The position numbers and the translations under genes are program-made. A stretch of DNA of 60,000 nt, from positions 28,982,427 to 29,042,426 of the forward strand of contig OX442315.1 of NCBI GenBank assembly GCA_949358305.1, written 5' to 3'. This document shows positions 31,201 to 45,500 of the stretch, piece by piece (position 1 is the first letter of the stretch; each line of letters starts with the position of its first letter). Under the pieces are notes generated by a model. That model saw only the letters and a program-made list of their open reading frames with translations, made no database searches and was not told the DNA's origin. The DNA is from Strigamia acuminata. Its lineage: Eukaryota > Arthropoda > Chilopoda > Geophilomorpha > Linotaeniidae.

Positions 31201-34200
31201 TTTTAAATGGTTTTTATCTTAAAGGTTGGTAATTACACCGTTGACTGATCGCTGTTATCGTACTTTGATTGGCGCGTATCATTTGAACTTGCACGGCGCA
31301 CCTGAAGGTCCTGCTGGTACTGGGAAAACTGAAACGACTAAAGATTTGGGGAAAGCTCTCGCTGTATTGTGCGTTGTATTTAATTGTTCAGATGGGCTGG
31401 ATTATATTGCTATGGGAAAAGTATTTTGGTTATTGTTTTTGGTTAATTTGAAAATGTTTTACTCGACTTTTTGGCTTAGTTTTTTAAAGGTCTGGCCGCC
31501 AGCGGTGCGTGGGCTTGTTTTGATGAATTTAATCGAATTGATGTTGAAGTTTTGTCCGTTGTGGCGCAGCAAGTGAGCTAATTTTGCAGATTAATTTTCT
31601 ATTTTTTTTTTGTGGCTAATTTTTGTCAAATGTTTAATTAGATTCTGTGCATCGTTCGAGCTATTCAGGCTAAGTTGGAGACGTTTATTTTTGAGGGAAC
31701 GGAGCTGCCTCTTAAATCTACGTGTTATGTTGTCATCACGATGAATCCGGGTTACGCTGGACGTTCGGAATTGCCCGACAACTTGAAAGTAGATGATTGT
31801 CATTTTTGTTTTTGCAAATTCTTGAGTTTACTTTGAAATTTGTAGGCATTATTTCGAACCGTGGCAATGATGGTGCCGGATTATGCGCTAATTGGAGAAA
31901 TTAGCCTCTATTCTTTTGGCTTTATAGATGCGCGCAGCTTGGCTGTAAAAATTGTGACAACGTACAGACTTTGTTCGGAACAACTGTCGTCGCAGTCACA
32001 TTACGATTATGGCATGAGAGCTGTAAAGAGTGTGTTGGTAGCTGCGGCTAATTTGAAATTCAAATATCCTACGGAACAAGAAGATATTTTGGTAATGGTT
32101 TATGCGATTTATGGTTTATTGATCTTTTTTTTAAGTGCCGAGCTTATATTTTTGCACGTTTAGTTGCTGCGATCAATTTTGGATGTGAATTTGGCTAAAT
32201 TTTTGAGTTATGACGTTCGATTGTTTGAAGGGATCATTTCTGATTTATTTCCAGGCGTGAAACTGCCTAAACCAGACTACACAGTGAGACTCAATTTCAC
32301 TTTAATTATGTTTAATATAAATTTTTAATCTTAAATAATGTCAGAATATGTTAGACAACGTGGCGGTGTGCTGCGAAGAGAAAAATTTACAATATCCTGA
32401 CGTGTTTCTTTTAAAAGTTATCCAGACTTATGAAATGATGATAGTTCGACATGGGTAAATGTTATTTTTTAAACTTACGTATGTCACTTGAAATTTAATT
32501 TGGAATTTTAGATTCATGATGGTTGGTCAACCGTACAGTGGCAAAACTTGTGTGCTGCACGTTCTTGCTCAGGCTTTGACAAGAATGAAGGAACAAAACT
32601 TGGATAACGAAGAAGCTGTTATGTATGGAACCATGAATCCAAAATCAATCACTATGGGTCAACTGTATGGTCAATTTGACCCGATATCACACGAAGTATG
32701 TACACCTTGACCATTTTACCATAAACAAACATTAATTGACCTGCAATTGATAGTGGTCGGATGGTGTTTTGGCAACAACATTTAAAGAATTTGCTTATAT
32801 GCAATCCACTACTCGGAAGTGGGTAATATTTGATGGTCCAGTTGATGCAGTATGGATTGAAAATATGAACACCGTTTTAGATGATAATAAAAAGGTATGT
32901 GTGTTGATCGCTAAATTGTATGTGTTTTAATATTTTCTCTATTTTTTAAATTAAAAGTTGTGTTTAATGAGCGGTGAAATCGTTGCTATGCCGCCATCGA
33001 TGAGCATGATTTTTGAAGTTGCAGATTTATTGCAAGCATCGGTAATATAGAGTTTTATAATTTACTTTAATTCAATTTAATTTAATTTAATTATAATTTA
33101 TAGCCCGCCACCGTGAGTCGTTGTGGGATGATTTACATGGAGCCAGAACAACTTGGATGGGAAGTTTTAGTCCAGAGTTGGCTTACTAACCTTCGACCTT
33201 GGAAAGATGTATTAGGAGAAACTCCAAATGATTTCGTTTCGTGGATCCTTAAAGCTTTTTTTGGTACGATTCGAAGATATTGCAGGGAATTAGTTAGTAC
33301 GGGAGATCTACAGTTGGCACACAGTTACCTTATTTTGATCGAGTGTTTAATGAATAATTACACATCGGAGACTACAGATCCTAAGTACCTTAAGCAGTAC
33401 TTCACTGTAAGTATTAATAGCGACGTACGGGTTTAGAAATGTTTGATTATTGTCATTTTAGGGTTCAGCGCTTTTTTCCGCAGTTTGGGCTCTCGGTGCC
33501 GTTTTCGATCCAGATAGTAGGATGAAATTTGATATATTTTTGCGGGATTTAGTAGGTGGAAAATTTGAGAAGGAGCCTATTCCGGCTTCTGCTGGAAGAT
33601 TAGAACCTCTGTTTCCTTCGGACCACACAGTTTACGATTATTTTTTTGAGGTAAGTCTTTAATTCGGACTTGATGATGTCCAAGAGTGAATGAAATTGTT
33701 TTTGTTTTGTCTACAGTTTAGATTAAAAGGCCAGTGGATGCAGTGGTCTCAACTTGTAAAACCGTTGGATTTGTCCGAACCTATTGGTAGCATTCAGGAA
33801 ATCATAGTGCCAACTGTGGACACTGTGCGATATTCTTATTTGATGGATTTTTTTGTGAAATTTGATAGGTGCGTAACAGTTTTCTGTTTTTAAAATAGTG
33901 TTCGTGTTTTTATAGTTACTTTTATAGAGCTTTGTTACTGGTTGGTCCAACTGGCACGGGAAAAAGTGTTTACATACAAAACAAGCTGTTAAATAACATT
34001 TCTAAGGACATATATATCCCAGCTTTTGTCACGTTTTCTGCACAGACAACGTCGAATCAAGTTCAAGTAAAGCGCCGACTAAATTTGTCGTGTTATAATT
34101 GTAAAATTATAATAATAAAATTGATTGAAATAGGACTTAATTTTATCTAAACTGGACAAACGACGAAAAGGAATATTTGGACCTCCAATTGGCAAACGTA

Positions 34201-37200
34201 TTGTTATTTTTGTTGATGATTTAAACATGCCGGTTGTTGAAACATACGGTGCTCAGCCACCAATCGAGTTATTACGACAGTGGTTTGATCATAAAAATTG
34301 GTAAGGAATTGATGAAATTGTCCAGCTAATTTAAGTTGATTTAATTTTTGTTTTTAAATTTAGGTTTGATAGGAAAGACACTAGCAAAATAATGTTGCAA
34401 GATATTCAGTTTATGTTTGGAATGGGCCCGCCCGGTGGCGGTAGAAATCCAATAACACCAAGATTAATTCGACACTTTAGTGTCATTGCAATCAACCAGT
34501 TTAGTGATGATTCCATGCTGAGAATTTTTAATACGCTGATGACACTGTACATGAAAGTAATAATTACTGATGGTTTAATTTTGAAAACTTGTTAAATATA
34601 ATTTTATATTTAGGATAACGAGTTTCCACCAGACGCTATGTCATTAATATCTCCAATAATGACGGCAACTTTGGAAATTTATAAAGCATCTTTAGCGAAC
34701 TTGTTGCCTACGCCTGCAAAATCGCATTATTTGTTTAATTTACGAGATTTTTCTCGAGTTATTTTAGGAATTTGTTTAATTCGGCGAGAATCCCTGACCT
34801 ACAAACGAAAATTGATCCGGTATAGTCGGTTAAAGAAATATTTCTAATAATTTTGTGTTTTATTTTTGTTTTTCCCTTCTAGACTTTGGGTGCACGAGAT
34901 ATTTCGTGTATTTTATGACCGTTTAACGGTCGAAAAGGACAGACAATGGCTATTTCAGTTAATAACAACATGTCAGGATAACTGTTTTAAGTTTGTAATT
35001 TTATCTTTTACTTCAGACTCGTCAAGAAATCTGTCTTCAGTTATTTTAAAGAAAATTTTGACTCGGTATTCGAACATCTTGCTACCGCAAAAGTACTGTA
35101 TGAAAAAAAATTGTTGTCATGTTGTAGCGATAAAAGGGTTTTATTGCACTTAGAATGTTAGTGAACAGAATTTGCACTGTCTATTATTTGGCGACTATAT
35201 GAACCCAGAGTTGCCACGAGATGAGCGTTTATACGATGAGGTGTTAAGTATCGACGAGTTTGCTATTGTAGCAGATGCGGTGCTTTTTGAACATAATACA
35301 ACTCAAAAGACGCGCATGAATATGGTGCTGTTTAGGTAATGTTTAGAAAATTATTTAGAAAACAAACATTTATTAAAACAGTTTGAATTAGATATGCTCT
35401 TCAGCACCTGTCTGCGATTAGTCGAGTTCTTCGCAGTCCTGGAGGTCATGCGTTATTGGTAGGTGTAGGTGGAAGTGGTCGTCAATCTCTAGCTCGCCTC
35501 GCCGCTTATATGAGCTCAAATCCGTTTTTTCAACCTGAAATAACGAAGCAGTACGATCGTACTTCGTTCAGGGATGATTTAAAGGTTGTAGATTACAAAT
35601 AATTACAACTGAGTGTTTAATTTGTATTTAATTTGTCAGAAATTATTGAAAACGAGCGGTTCTCTTGGAAAGTCGACTGTGTTTTTAATGGTTGATTCTC
35701 AAATTAAGGAGGAAGGATTTCTGGAAGATATCGACAGTGTTCTGAATTCGGGCGAGGTGGCAAATGTTTTTGCTTCGGACGAAAAAGCAGAAATAATTGA
35801 GGTATTATATTGAGATTTTAAATTTTTTCTATCGGTTTGGACGTAATTTTCAAATTTTTCTTTGGTTTTTCAGTTGGTGCGGCCTTTTGCATTAATAGGA
35901 CAACCAAAGGGAACGGAATTTTCTTCCATGTTTTTATTTACATTTTTTGTTCGAAGATGTAAATATAATTTACATATTATTATAGCGTTTAGTCCTGTTG
36001 GTTCCGCGTTTAGAAACCGCTTGCGAATGTTTCCATCACTCGTAAATTGTTGCACTATTGATTGGTTTCAGGTAATTGTTATTTAAAATATTTGTTAATA
36101 TTGTTGCAATTATTTTTGTTTTTTAGGTGTGGCCAGCAGATGCGTTGATTAAAGTCGCAAAAAAGTATTTTCAAAGTTTGAATTTGTTAAAGACTGAGAA
36201 AGAAGCATGTATTGACATTTGTCAATATTTCCACACGAGTGCTGAAAGATTATCCAAACAGTGAGCTTTTCTAATCGATTTTCATTTGTTTATAAATATA
36301 ATATTTTGTATTTTTTTGTTGTAGATTTTTAGCAAGTTTGGGACGTTACACCTACATCACACCATCGTCCTATTTAGAGTTAATTGTCACCTTTGAAAGG
36401 ACATTAAATTCAAAACAAGACGAAATCATGGGTTCAAAGCAGCGATATTTAACAGGGTTAGAAAAACTTGCGTTCGCATCTCAACAAGTTGCTGAAATGC
36501 AAGTACAACTGGAAATGTTAAAACCACAGTTGATTGTTGCTGCCGCAGAGACGGAAAAAATGATCGATGTATATAATATATTTACGAAATAATAATCTAT
36601 ACTATATGATTAATCAATAAATTTTGTTTTCCATGCAGAAAATTGAATTCGAAACGGAAGAAGTGGCTCGAAAGAAGTTCGCCGTCAGTCAAGATGAAGA
36701 GGCTGCAAATTATGACGCGGCGCAGGCGCAAGCATTAAAGGAGGAATGCGAGAGAGATTTAGCATTAGCTATTCCAGCTTTTGAAGTTGCACTAGCCGCC
36801 CTGGATACTTTGAAAGTGAGCGATTGATAAGCACTAAACAATAAACGTATCGTCTTATTGGGATTTTGTTTAAATTTCAAGCAAGCTGATATCACGGTGG
36901 TTAAATCGATGAAGCAACCACCAGCCGTTGTAAAATTGGTGTTGGAAGCCGTTTGTGTTATGAAAGAAATTAGGCCAGATAAAATCAAAGATCCATCAGG
37001 CGCTGGAAGATTTGTTAGTGCAATATTTATTTAATTATTCTTATGTCGTTTTGTCGAATTTTTTCTTTTTTAGATGTACGATTATTGGGGCCCTTCGAAG
37101 AGAATGTTGGGCGATATGGGCTTTCTTAATAGTTTGAGGGAATACGATAAGGATAACATTCCAGTACGATTATGCAAAATGCATTACGGATATTTGATAT

Positions 37201-40200
37201 TAGAATTAAAATGTTTGTATATTTTTCCAGCCTCAAGTGATTAATAAAATTCGGAATGAGTATGTGAATAAACCAGAATTTGATCCTGCTATCATAGCAA
37301 AAGCCTCGTCGGCTGCTGAAGGGTTATGCAAATGGGTTAGGGCATTGGAAACGTATGACTATGTTTCCAAGGTAAAAGTCAATGCCTATTTATTTTTATT
37401 TTTATTTGTCTAATGTACTTTTCTTCATTTCTTAGATCGTCATTCCGAAAAAATCGAAACTAGCTGGTGCCGAAGCTTCTTTGGAAGAAACAATGCAAAC
37501 TTTGACTGCTAAAAGAAACGAATTGTCAGCCATTGAAGCGGATCTGATGGCCGCGCAACAACTATTGAAAGACACAATTTATAAAAAAGAACAACTTGAA
37601 GATAATGTGATCCAGTGTGCGATTAAATTAGAGAGAGCGACGAAACTGATAAGTGGGCTTGGCGGGGAAAAGGATAGGTGTGTAGTTAAATTTGATGAGA
37701 AAATATTTGTTTTATTACCGTAATGCTTGTTGGATTGCAGATGGTTAGTTGCTGCTGACCGTCTGCAGGGCATATATGATAACTTACCCGGAGACGTGCT
37801 GTTATCTTCAGGCTTGATTGCTTACTTGGGTCCCTTTACAGCTAGTTATCGTAACGATTGCATACAGGAGTGGAGCGTGTATTGTAAAAATGCAAATCTT
37901 AAGTGCAGCGATGAATTTTCGTTAAGTCAGACCTTAGGCGAACCAATTAAAATACAAACTTGGAATATATTTGGTTTACCTCGTGATAGTTTTTCAATCG
38001 ATAATGCCGTTATTGTGTATTCTTCGAGGCGATGGTAATCTATTTAGGTATGTTTTATTTGTTTGTTTCATTACTGCATTCTATTCGTAGGCCGTTGTTG
38101 ATTGATCCGCAAGGCCAAGCTAATAAATGGCTGAAAAACATGGAAAAGGAAAGGCATTTGGTGCTTATTAAATTAACAGATTCAGATTATATGAGAAGTT
38201 TGGAGAATTGCATTCAGTTTGGAAGGCCTGTACTTTTAGAAAATGTGGGAGAAGAATTAGAAGCGTCTTTAGACCCTCTGCTTTTTAAACAAACATTCAG
38301 ACAAGGTGAGTAGTAACAGAAATTCAAATTTGTTTAGAATTTGTGTTTATTTTTTTAAATACAAACAGCTGGAATGGATATGATGAAACTCGGCGAGTCT
38401 GTTATCGAATACAATACTAAATTCCGGTTTTATATTACGACAAAACTACGCAATCCACATTATCTGCCTGACGTGTCGACCAAAGTTTCGCTTCTCAATT
38501 TTATGATCACTCCTGAAGGATTAGAAGATCAATTATTAGGAATAGTGGTTGCAAAAGAAAAGTACGTCTCTTTGATTGAAATTTATGTTATATTTTTAAT
38601 AATTGTCATGTTTAGACCCGAATTGGAACAAGAACGACAAGCATTAGTCGTGGAGTCGGCACAGAATACGAGGTCGTTGAAAGAAATTGAAAATAAAATT
38701 CTTCACACGTTATCTTCCTCTGAAGGGAATATCTTAGAAGATGAACGAGCAATTAAAATTTTGGATTCGTCTAAGGTTCTGTCGGATGAAATTAGTGAAA
38801 AGCAAAAGGTATGGTTTTGTGGTGTGATAGTACATTTTGTTCACGGGATATTCAATTTCCAGATTGCTAAAGTCACCGAAGAGAAGATCGAAGTTAATAG
38901 GTTGGGTTACCGGCCAATTGCGCGCCACAGTGCCGTATTGTTCTTTTCCATAACTGACTTACCAAATATTGATCCGATGTATCAATATTCATTAACGTGG
39001 TTTGTGAGTTTATTCGTAAATTCAATCGAGAACAGGTGAGGGACAAATTACGAGTACCGTATTTTTTTTACACTTGAATTTCGATGTTTTTAAATCAGCA
39101 ACAAGCCAAAGATTTTAGAGAAACGTCTTCGCTATTTGAGTGATCATTTCACATATAATTTATATTCCAACGTGTGTCGTTCATTGTTTGAAAAAGATAA
39201 ACTACTTTTTTCTTTTATTTTGTGCTGCAATATTATGATGTAGGTGTTTTTCTTCTATTTATTTCATATTCAATATTTTTAAATTTTAAATTTTTAAATT
39301 TTACAGGGCTAAAGACGAAATAAACCGTGAGGAATTCATGTTTTTCTTAACTGGGGGTGTTGGGTTAGGTAATCCTCACCCAAATCCTGCTAAAGACTGG
39401 CTTTTGGATAAAAGTTGGGACGAAATTTGTCGCTTTTCTCAATTGCCTGGTTTTGAAGATTTCAGGTACCGTATTACACATTTATTTCGATTTTATGGTG
39501 ACGGTTTCTTTACATAATTGCAGAGAGAGCTTTGTTGAAAAGATCGATGTGTATCAAAAAATGTTTGATAGTAAAGAACCACACCTGGTGCCTTTGCCCG
39601 CGCCATGGCTAACACGAATGACTTCATTTCAGCAAATGATTGTGTTGCGCTGCCTTCGTTCAGACAAAGTACGTTTTAAGTGTTAAATTGTGTTGTATTG
39701 AGTCCTCCCTCCCTCGTGTTACAGGTCACGCCTGGAGTAACGAATTTCATTTCTAACAATTTGGGGCAAAAATTTATTCAACCGCCACCTTTTGACCTGA
39801 GTAAAAGCTACGAAGACTCTTCGTGCATAATGCCTTTGCTTTTTATTTTGTCTCCTGGAGCGGATCCAATGAATGCCCTTCTACGATTTGCGGATGAAAG
39901 AAATATGGGGGGCAGTAGATTAAATACGGTATCTTTAGGCCAAGGTCAAGGACCAATTGCTGAAGCGTTGATTTACGAGGCAGTGGATGTTGGCAGTTGG
40001 GTCGTGTTGCAAAATTGCCATTTGGCAGTGTCGTGGATGAACAGGATGGAGAAGATTTGTGAGGAGAGGACACTCGATAACACTAATTCTGAGTTTCGCT
40101 TGTGGTTGACGAGTTATCCATCGCCCGAAGTAGACAAAACAATTTGTTCCGAAAACAAATGAGAGATATTGATTTTTTGGTTCTCAGTTTCCTGTGTCTG

Positions 40201-42110
40201 TGTTACAAAATGGAATTAAAATGCTGAATGAACCACCAACGGGTATAAGAGCAAATTTACTTGGCTCGTACACGACGGAACCAATCATGGAACCAACATT
40301 TTACAAAGGATCGCCGGGCAAAGATTTGGTGATAATTGATTGTGTTGTTTTTAATGTTTATTCTAACTTATTCATATTTACAGACATTCGAAAAACTACT
40401 GTTTGGACTTTGTTTGTTTCACGCTATAGTGCAAGAAAGGCGTCGATTTGGTCCATTAGGTTGGAATATTCCATATGGGTTCAATGAATCCGATTTGAAA
40501 ATTTCAATTCGTCAATTGCAAGTACGTAAAACATATATTTTTTAAATTTTAAATTTTAAATAATTTTATTTTTAAATAGATGTTTATAAATGAGTACGAT
40601 GAAGTCCCTTTTGTTGCAATTCGTTATATGGCTGGCGAATGCAATTACGGTGGTCGTGTTACTGATGATTGGGACCGAAGAACGCTTAACACGCTCCTTT
40701 TCGACTTCTGTAATCAAGCTTTAATTTCTGAAAACCGGCATAAGCTTTCACCTAGTGGCAATTACTATATCCCTGTGAAAAGTTCTCACGAAAGTTACGT
40801 GGAGTTTATCAAGAGTTTACCCGTTGTTCAAGAACCAGAGATATTCGGAATGCATGAAAACGTGGACATCAGCAAATCGTTGGCCGAAACAAAGAATATT
40901 TTCAATTCCGTCTTACTTGTCCAGGGTCAGACTGCAGTTGGAGGCGAAGGCGGTGGCGAAAGAGTGTACGACACGTGCAAGGATATCTTAATCAAGGTAG
41001 AAAATTTTATTTTATTTCTATTTTTTGAGGAAAATGTATTTTTTTAAAGTTACCCGATGGATTTGACATTATAACTGCCACTCTTAAATATCCTGTGGTG
41101 TACAATGAGAGCATGAACACGGTGTTAGTTCAAGAAATGGAGAGATTTAACAAGTGAGCGGTTTCTTTATGAAAAAGTTTGGTATTTTTTTTAAAGAAAT
41201 AGAGGGATTTTTCTAGATTGTTAGGTGTAATTAAAGGGAGTTTACAAGACCTTCAGAAAGCAACAAAAGGGTTAGTGATCATGTCTTCTGATTTGGAAAA
41301 AATGGCTGTCAGTTTAACGGTTGGAAGGATTCCTGCGATGTGGCAAGAGAAATCTTATCCGTCTCTCAAATCTCTCGCTGGCTACGTAACTGACTTTTTA
41401 GACAGACTTAAGTTTTTCCAAGTAATTTAAAAAATATTTTTTTTTTCTCTAAGAATAATTATTGAAAAGTTTTTATTTCTATCAGACGTGGTACATGAGC
41501 GGCAAACCGCATTGTTTTTGGCTATCGGGTTTTTACTTTACCCAAGCATTTCTAACAGGCGGAATGCAGAATTTCGCTCGTAAAAACAAATTGCCTATTG
41601 ACCAGTTGACTTTTGATTACCAAGTAAAAATACTCGATAACATTTTTAATTTTTCTAAACTAAAGTTAAAGCTTGAATTTCAAAATTTTAGATTCTTTCT
41701 AAAGAACGAAGTACTACGTCACCCGTTGACGGAGTTTATTGCTACGGATTGTTTTTAGACGGATTCCGATGGGACCGTAAAACGTTGTTTTTGTTTTTGT
41801 TTTCTTTTTTAAATTTAAATTTAATTTTTTGAATTAAAAATTCTAATCTAGAATGAAATGCGCGGAACAAATCCCCAAAGTGTTAACTGACATACTGCCG
41901 ATTGTGTGGTTCAAACCCATCCGAAAACAAGAGTTATATGAAGGTACTAGATACAAAAGTCCACTTTATAAGACGAGTGCGAGACGTGGAGTGTTGGCTA
42001 CAACTGGCCACTCGAGTAACTACGTTTTGCCAATTTTGCTCCCAACTGATTATCCGAGTTCCCATTGGATTAAACGTGGAGCTGCGCTGCTGTGCGGGCT
42101 CGATGATTGA
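25275..42110 (+). CDS. Axonemal inner-arm dynein heavy chain (DNAH3/7/12 group)
   Basis: A complete gene of roughly fifty exons with mostly 45-70-bp introns; the product has about the 4,000 residues of single-headed inner-arm chains. It drives microtubule sliding in motile cilia or sperm flagella. Start [13 protein letters not shown] is followed by a basic N-terminus; tail and linker run to about 31.2 kb. The six-AAA ring follows: AAA1 P-loop GPAGTGKT (31307-31330) with CFDEFNRID after it; AAA2 GQPYSGKT (32525-32548); AAA3 GPTGTGKS (33944-33967); AAA4 GVGGSGRQS (35462-35488), the usual axonemal variant with Arg for Lys. Stalk coiled coils (about 36390-36820 and 37440-37680) flank the microtubule-binding tip (about 36890-37430, [13 protein letters not shown]). 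AAA5/6 and the C-terminal domain end YKTSARRG...TGHSSNY...LCGLDD. Features such as [12 protein letters not shown] favour the DNAH3/7/12 group; the exact orthologue is open. No frameshift was found. One AAA4-region intron can be read as 26 or 50 bp; the 50-bp version restores [14 protein letters not shown]. Confidence 0.93.
31307..31330 (+). other. Dynein AAA1 Walker A (main ATPase site)
   Basis: Encodes GPAGTGKT followed by [10 protein letters not shown], the P-loop of the principal motor ATPase site. All key residues (G, K, T) are intact, so the chain should be an active motor. Confidence 0.95.
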
Positions 42111-42538
42111 TTGAAGCTTCTTTATCAACAGTTTATGTTATTTGATTTTCATTTGGTTGAAAAGAAGACATTTTTATAAGCTTTTGATACGTTTTTGATA
42201 AATGTGTATTTTTAGTATTAAAATGAAAGTTGCTGAAACAAATAGCGGTGAAAATGTGATTACCGATGTCGCCACTTGAGCGTGCTGTCTCCTATAGAGG
42301 ACCGCACATGCAGCTTGTACTACATTAGACGTTGATCGTTTCTGTTACATGATGGCGTAGCGGTAGGTGGTTGGTTGTGGCGGCATGACGCGAAGGAAAG
42401 TCAGTTGCACAGAAGCAGCTGATCCCATCTTATACTCGAATGAACTATAACGGACTTGACATCGTTGTGAGGTGCATAAGTTAACGCAGCACCGAATCCG
42501 GCTCGGGCAGTAGAATTTTTAGAGGAAACAATTTGAAG
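42111..42538 (+). promoter_or_regulatory. Dynein 3' end and promoter/5' UTR of the next gene
   Basis: The dynein stop is at 42110, with an ATTAAA-type poly(A) signal near 42218. A GC-richer stretch (42260-42530) follows and should be the promoter and 5' UTR of the gene whose first coding exon begins at 42539. An initiator-like TCAGTT lies at 42401-42406; no TATA box is seen at -30. Confidence 0.45.
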
Positions 42539-42596
42539 ATGAGCGGCCGACGGATAGTCTTGCACGTTTCCTGCGCTTTCTTAGTCCTAGTTTCAG
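42539..42596 (+). CDS. First coding exon of a secreted or membrane protein (5' partial)
   Basis: ATG at 42539 opens MSGRRIVLHVSCAFLVLVS, a textbook signal peptide (basic n-region, hydrophobic core, small residues at the end). A strong donor TTTCAG|GTAAGG at 42596/42597 leaves phase 1. No continuation exon was found downstream in the window, so the next intron exceeds 17.4 kb. A signal-peptide exon with a phase-1 donor and a giant first intron is common in insect neural cell-surface and receptor genes, for example Ig-domain proteins. The identity of this gene cannot be told from 19 residues. The short length makes the call moderate, although start context, hydrophobicity and donor all agree. 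Confidence 0.55.
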
Positions 42597-45500
42597 GTAA
42601 GGGAATATTTTGTCACGGAATTCTTGGTACGGGCTAAAACTTGTCAGAGAAGTTTGTATTTAAATTCACACCAAACTTTATGCGAAGTGAATGCGAGGAA
42701 TTGTTCGAAGTTGAAAGTGGTTTTTCATGTTCTGGTGTTATTAATATAGTGTCCTGCAGCAGTCAATCTGCATCTTTTATTTCTTAAAATATTTTTTAGA
42801 AAAAAATTGTCTATAATTTAAAGTGCAGTTGATAGGTTGAAACGATCCGTTTATCCTTTTCGAGGAAGTAAAATTGCGAGTCCAAGATCTGTCACTCATT
42901 TCACACGAGTAAGTTTGAATAGAAGAACGTGTTAGAAGTCTATCTAATGGCTGAGCACTTCTTCTCACCAGGAAATGTGAAACTTGAGGCTTGTTGAACC
43001 ATAGCCACGTCATTCATGTCAAGGAAACTTGAGTTGTTTTCTCGGTTCCTCTATTGTACTGAAAAAGATTTTGATTAACGCCGACGTCTCTTTACTTACA
43101 TTCTACAATTGATCCCCCAAAACACCCAAAAGCAAAATGGAAACCAAAGTTACACGTCCAGAATTGAAGTGCAAACGGCAAACAACTACATGTGGGAAGT
43201 TTAACATGACATGTTCTTTTTTTTTCTTCTCCTTTTTTTCCTTTTTTTTAACACGTTTCTTGCGATAAGATTCAAGATATTCAGTAGCAAAGTAGCTGCG
43301 TGCAGTGGGGTAAAAATGGTTGGGGTTGGCTTTGGAATCCCAAAGGAGAGTTTACGTTCCGTCAACTGATCGGGTGACATGAGCGCTCGTTCCGCAGATC
43401 AGATTGCGTATGGATCGAAGTTTGTTGAAGCTGAGTGAGTGCGTTTTCTTGAGTAGTTTGAAACTAAATGTGTCGTTTTGGACCGAGGACGAAATTAATT
43501 TCGACTGAATGGGAGGTAATTGAATTCTGGCCGGTGCAAGTCAGTCAAATTTGTGGTAAATTAAACGCAAACCAATAGAATTCCCCTGTCTCCCTCCCTC
43601 CATAGTACTATACCATCAACTAACTATTCGAAAATGCGCCATTGTGAGCGCAAATACAAAGGTATTGATTTAAAGGCGCGAATATTTGAAGTAACTGCCA
43701 TCATTATGAATTGAACTCCATGAAGGAAGTTGAAAACACAATGAATAAGGCGGTTTCTGTTTACCAACTGTGCTATAGGGTCAGGACACAAGATTAACAC
43801 CTTCTTTGTGCGGGAGCAGTGGGAGTGTGGAGGGTCTTTCCTTCTCTCCCCTCTCTTATTTACCCTCGCTCACTATGCAGGACCAGTGGAGTAGAATTGA
43901 CAGGGAGGGATGAGGGGGAAGAGAGAGAAAAGGGGATAGTTGTATGTTGAGCATTAATCAGAGTTGATGTAGAGTATTGGTAGCTGTCAATTGATGTTTG
44001 AGTTGAGTGACAGAAGGTGGGAAAATAGAGTGGGATTTGATTTGTATAATGTTGACAATCTTATTTAACCATTAGAGACAAATGTGCGGTGTGGGAAGAT
44101 GTCAATGAGAGTCAAGACAAGTACATGGGGATTTGGAACGGGTGTGATCAAATTTGAGTCGGATTTAATGACGTTTTTATGTTTGGCTTTGGATTTTACG
44201 GTTAAGTTAGCGGATTGGTTGGAAATATTCACAATTGATTAAACGCATCAAATTGATTGAGTGCTGTTCATCTCTTTTGTTTGTGGTAGTAAAATTGCAC
44301 ATTTTGGTATTAGATGTGTGAAAATTGGCGCGAATTTATGGGAGGATAACCGATACGGGTGAGGAATTGTTTCGTAATTATATTGGGAATTATTGTATTT
44401 GCTCTTTAAAGGCGGTAATAGTTTCATCGTTTATTTACGGAGGATTATGGCGAGACTGGATGGTATGTTTACTTGAAGTGTACGTCAAGCCGAAGTGTCG
44501 CTGGCATGTTTACGATTTGATCGTATTGATGTGTCAGTGACGTGTTTACGAGATTTTTATTATTTACGATTTGTCCGAAGCGACTTAAGCACGGTCGTTG
44601 AGGTAGTCGTAACACGCACAAGAAAAGCGGTAAATCTGCGCTTGAATATTGATTGGAAATTATATATACGAATTGGCTATTATGTAGAGTGGAATTCCTG
44701 CGATCATCTGGTTTTGATTTCATAATAATAGAAACGGTGGCAGCTTGCAAATATCGAATGTCAGTTTTATTCACTGTGAAAAGATGAAACAAATGCTTGT
44801 TGAATTATCAATGAATTCAGACAGCGACCCGCCTTTTAATAACTTGTATGTAAATTATTATTGGCTTTAAGAGATATTTTTATTTATTTTTTTTATTTTT
44901 TTTTTCTTTGTGCGGCGTATACATTAAAAGTTTGGGAAGGGAAAAAAAGTGTCTTTTGAAGCATTGGGATTCTGATTAGTGTTAGTGTGTCATGCGAAAT
45001 TTATGCAACATGGAAGGGAAGGACGATGAAAGACGTGTAACAGCTGCAACAGAGTATTTTATAATATACCATTGAAAAAACTGTTTATTCCTAATTTTGT
45101 TTTTGCTAATTGTGCTAATCCATAAATAAGGGCGATAAGCTGAGTGAGAGGGTGGTGTCACGTGTATATTGAAAGGTTTAATCGGGGGAAATCGCTTTTT
45201 GGGTGGATTTTTAAGGCTAGATTGATTTTTTTTTGTGGATAAATTGATAGGTTTCAGCTGTTTCAGCTTCTCTTTATTGTTCGGGTTTATAAAATTCTAT
45301 ATAGATGGATTTTGCAATGTGTTTGAACTATGGATTTTGATGCCGTCATGCGATAGTTTGGGTGAACTTGATTAGATGTTGAGAATTTCAATTGTGGTGT
45401 TTTGAGATATTGAGAATTTTCATTGTTAAATTATATAGGGGAAAATTTCGGAGATTATGGAAGAAATTTCAGCCGTTACCACAAATCGTGTGATTTAATG

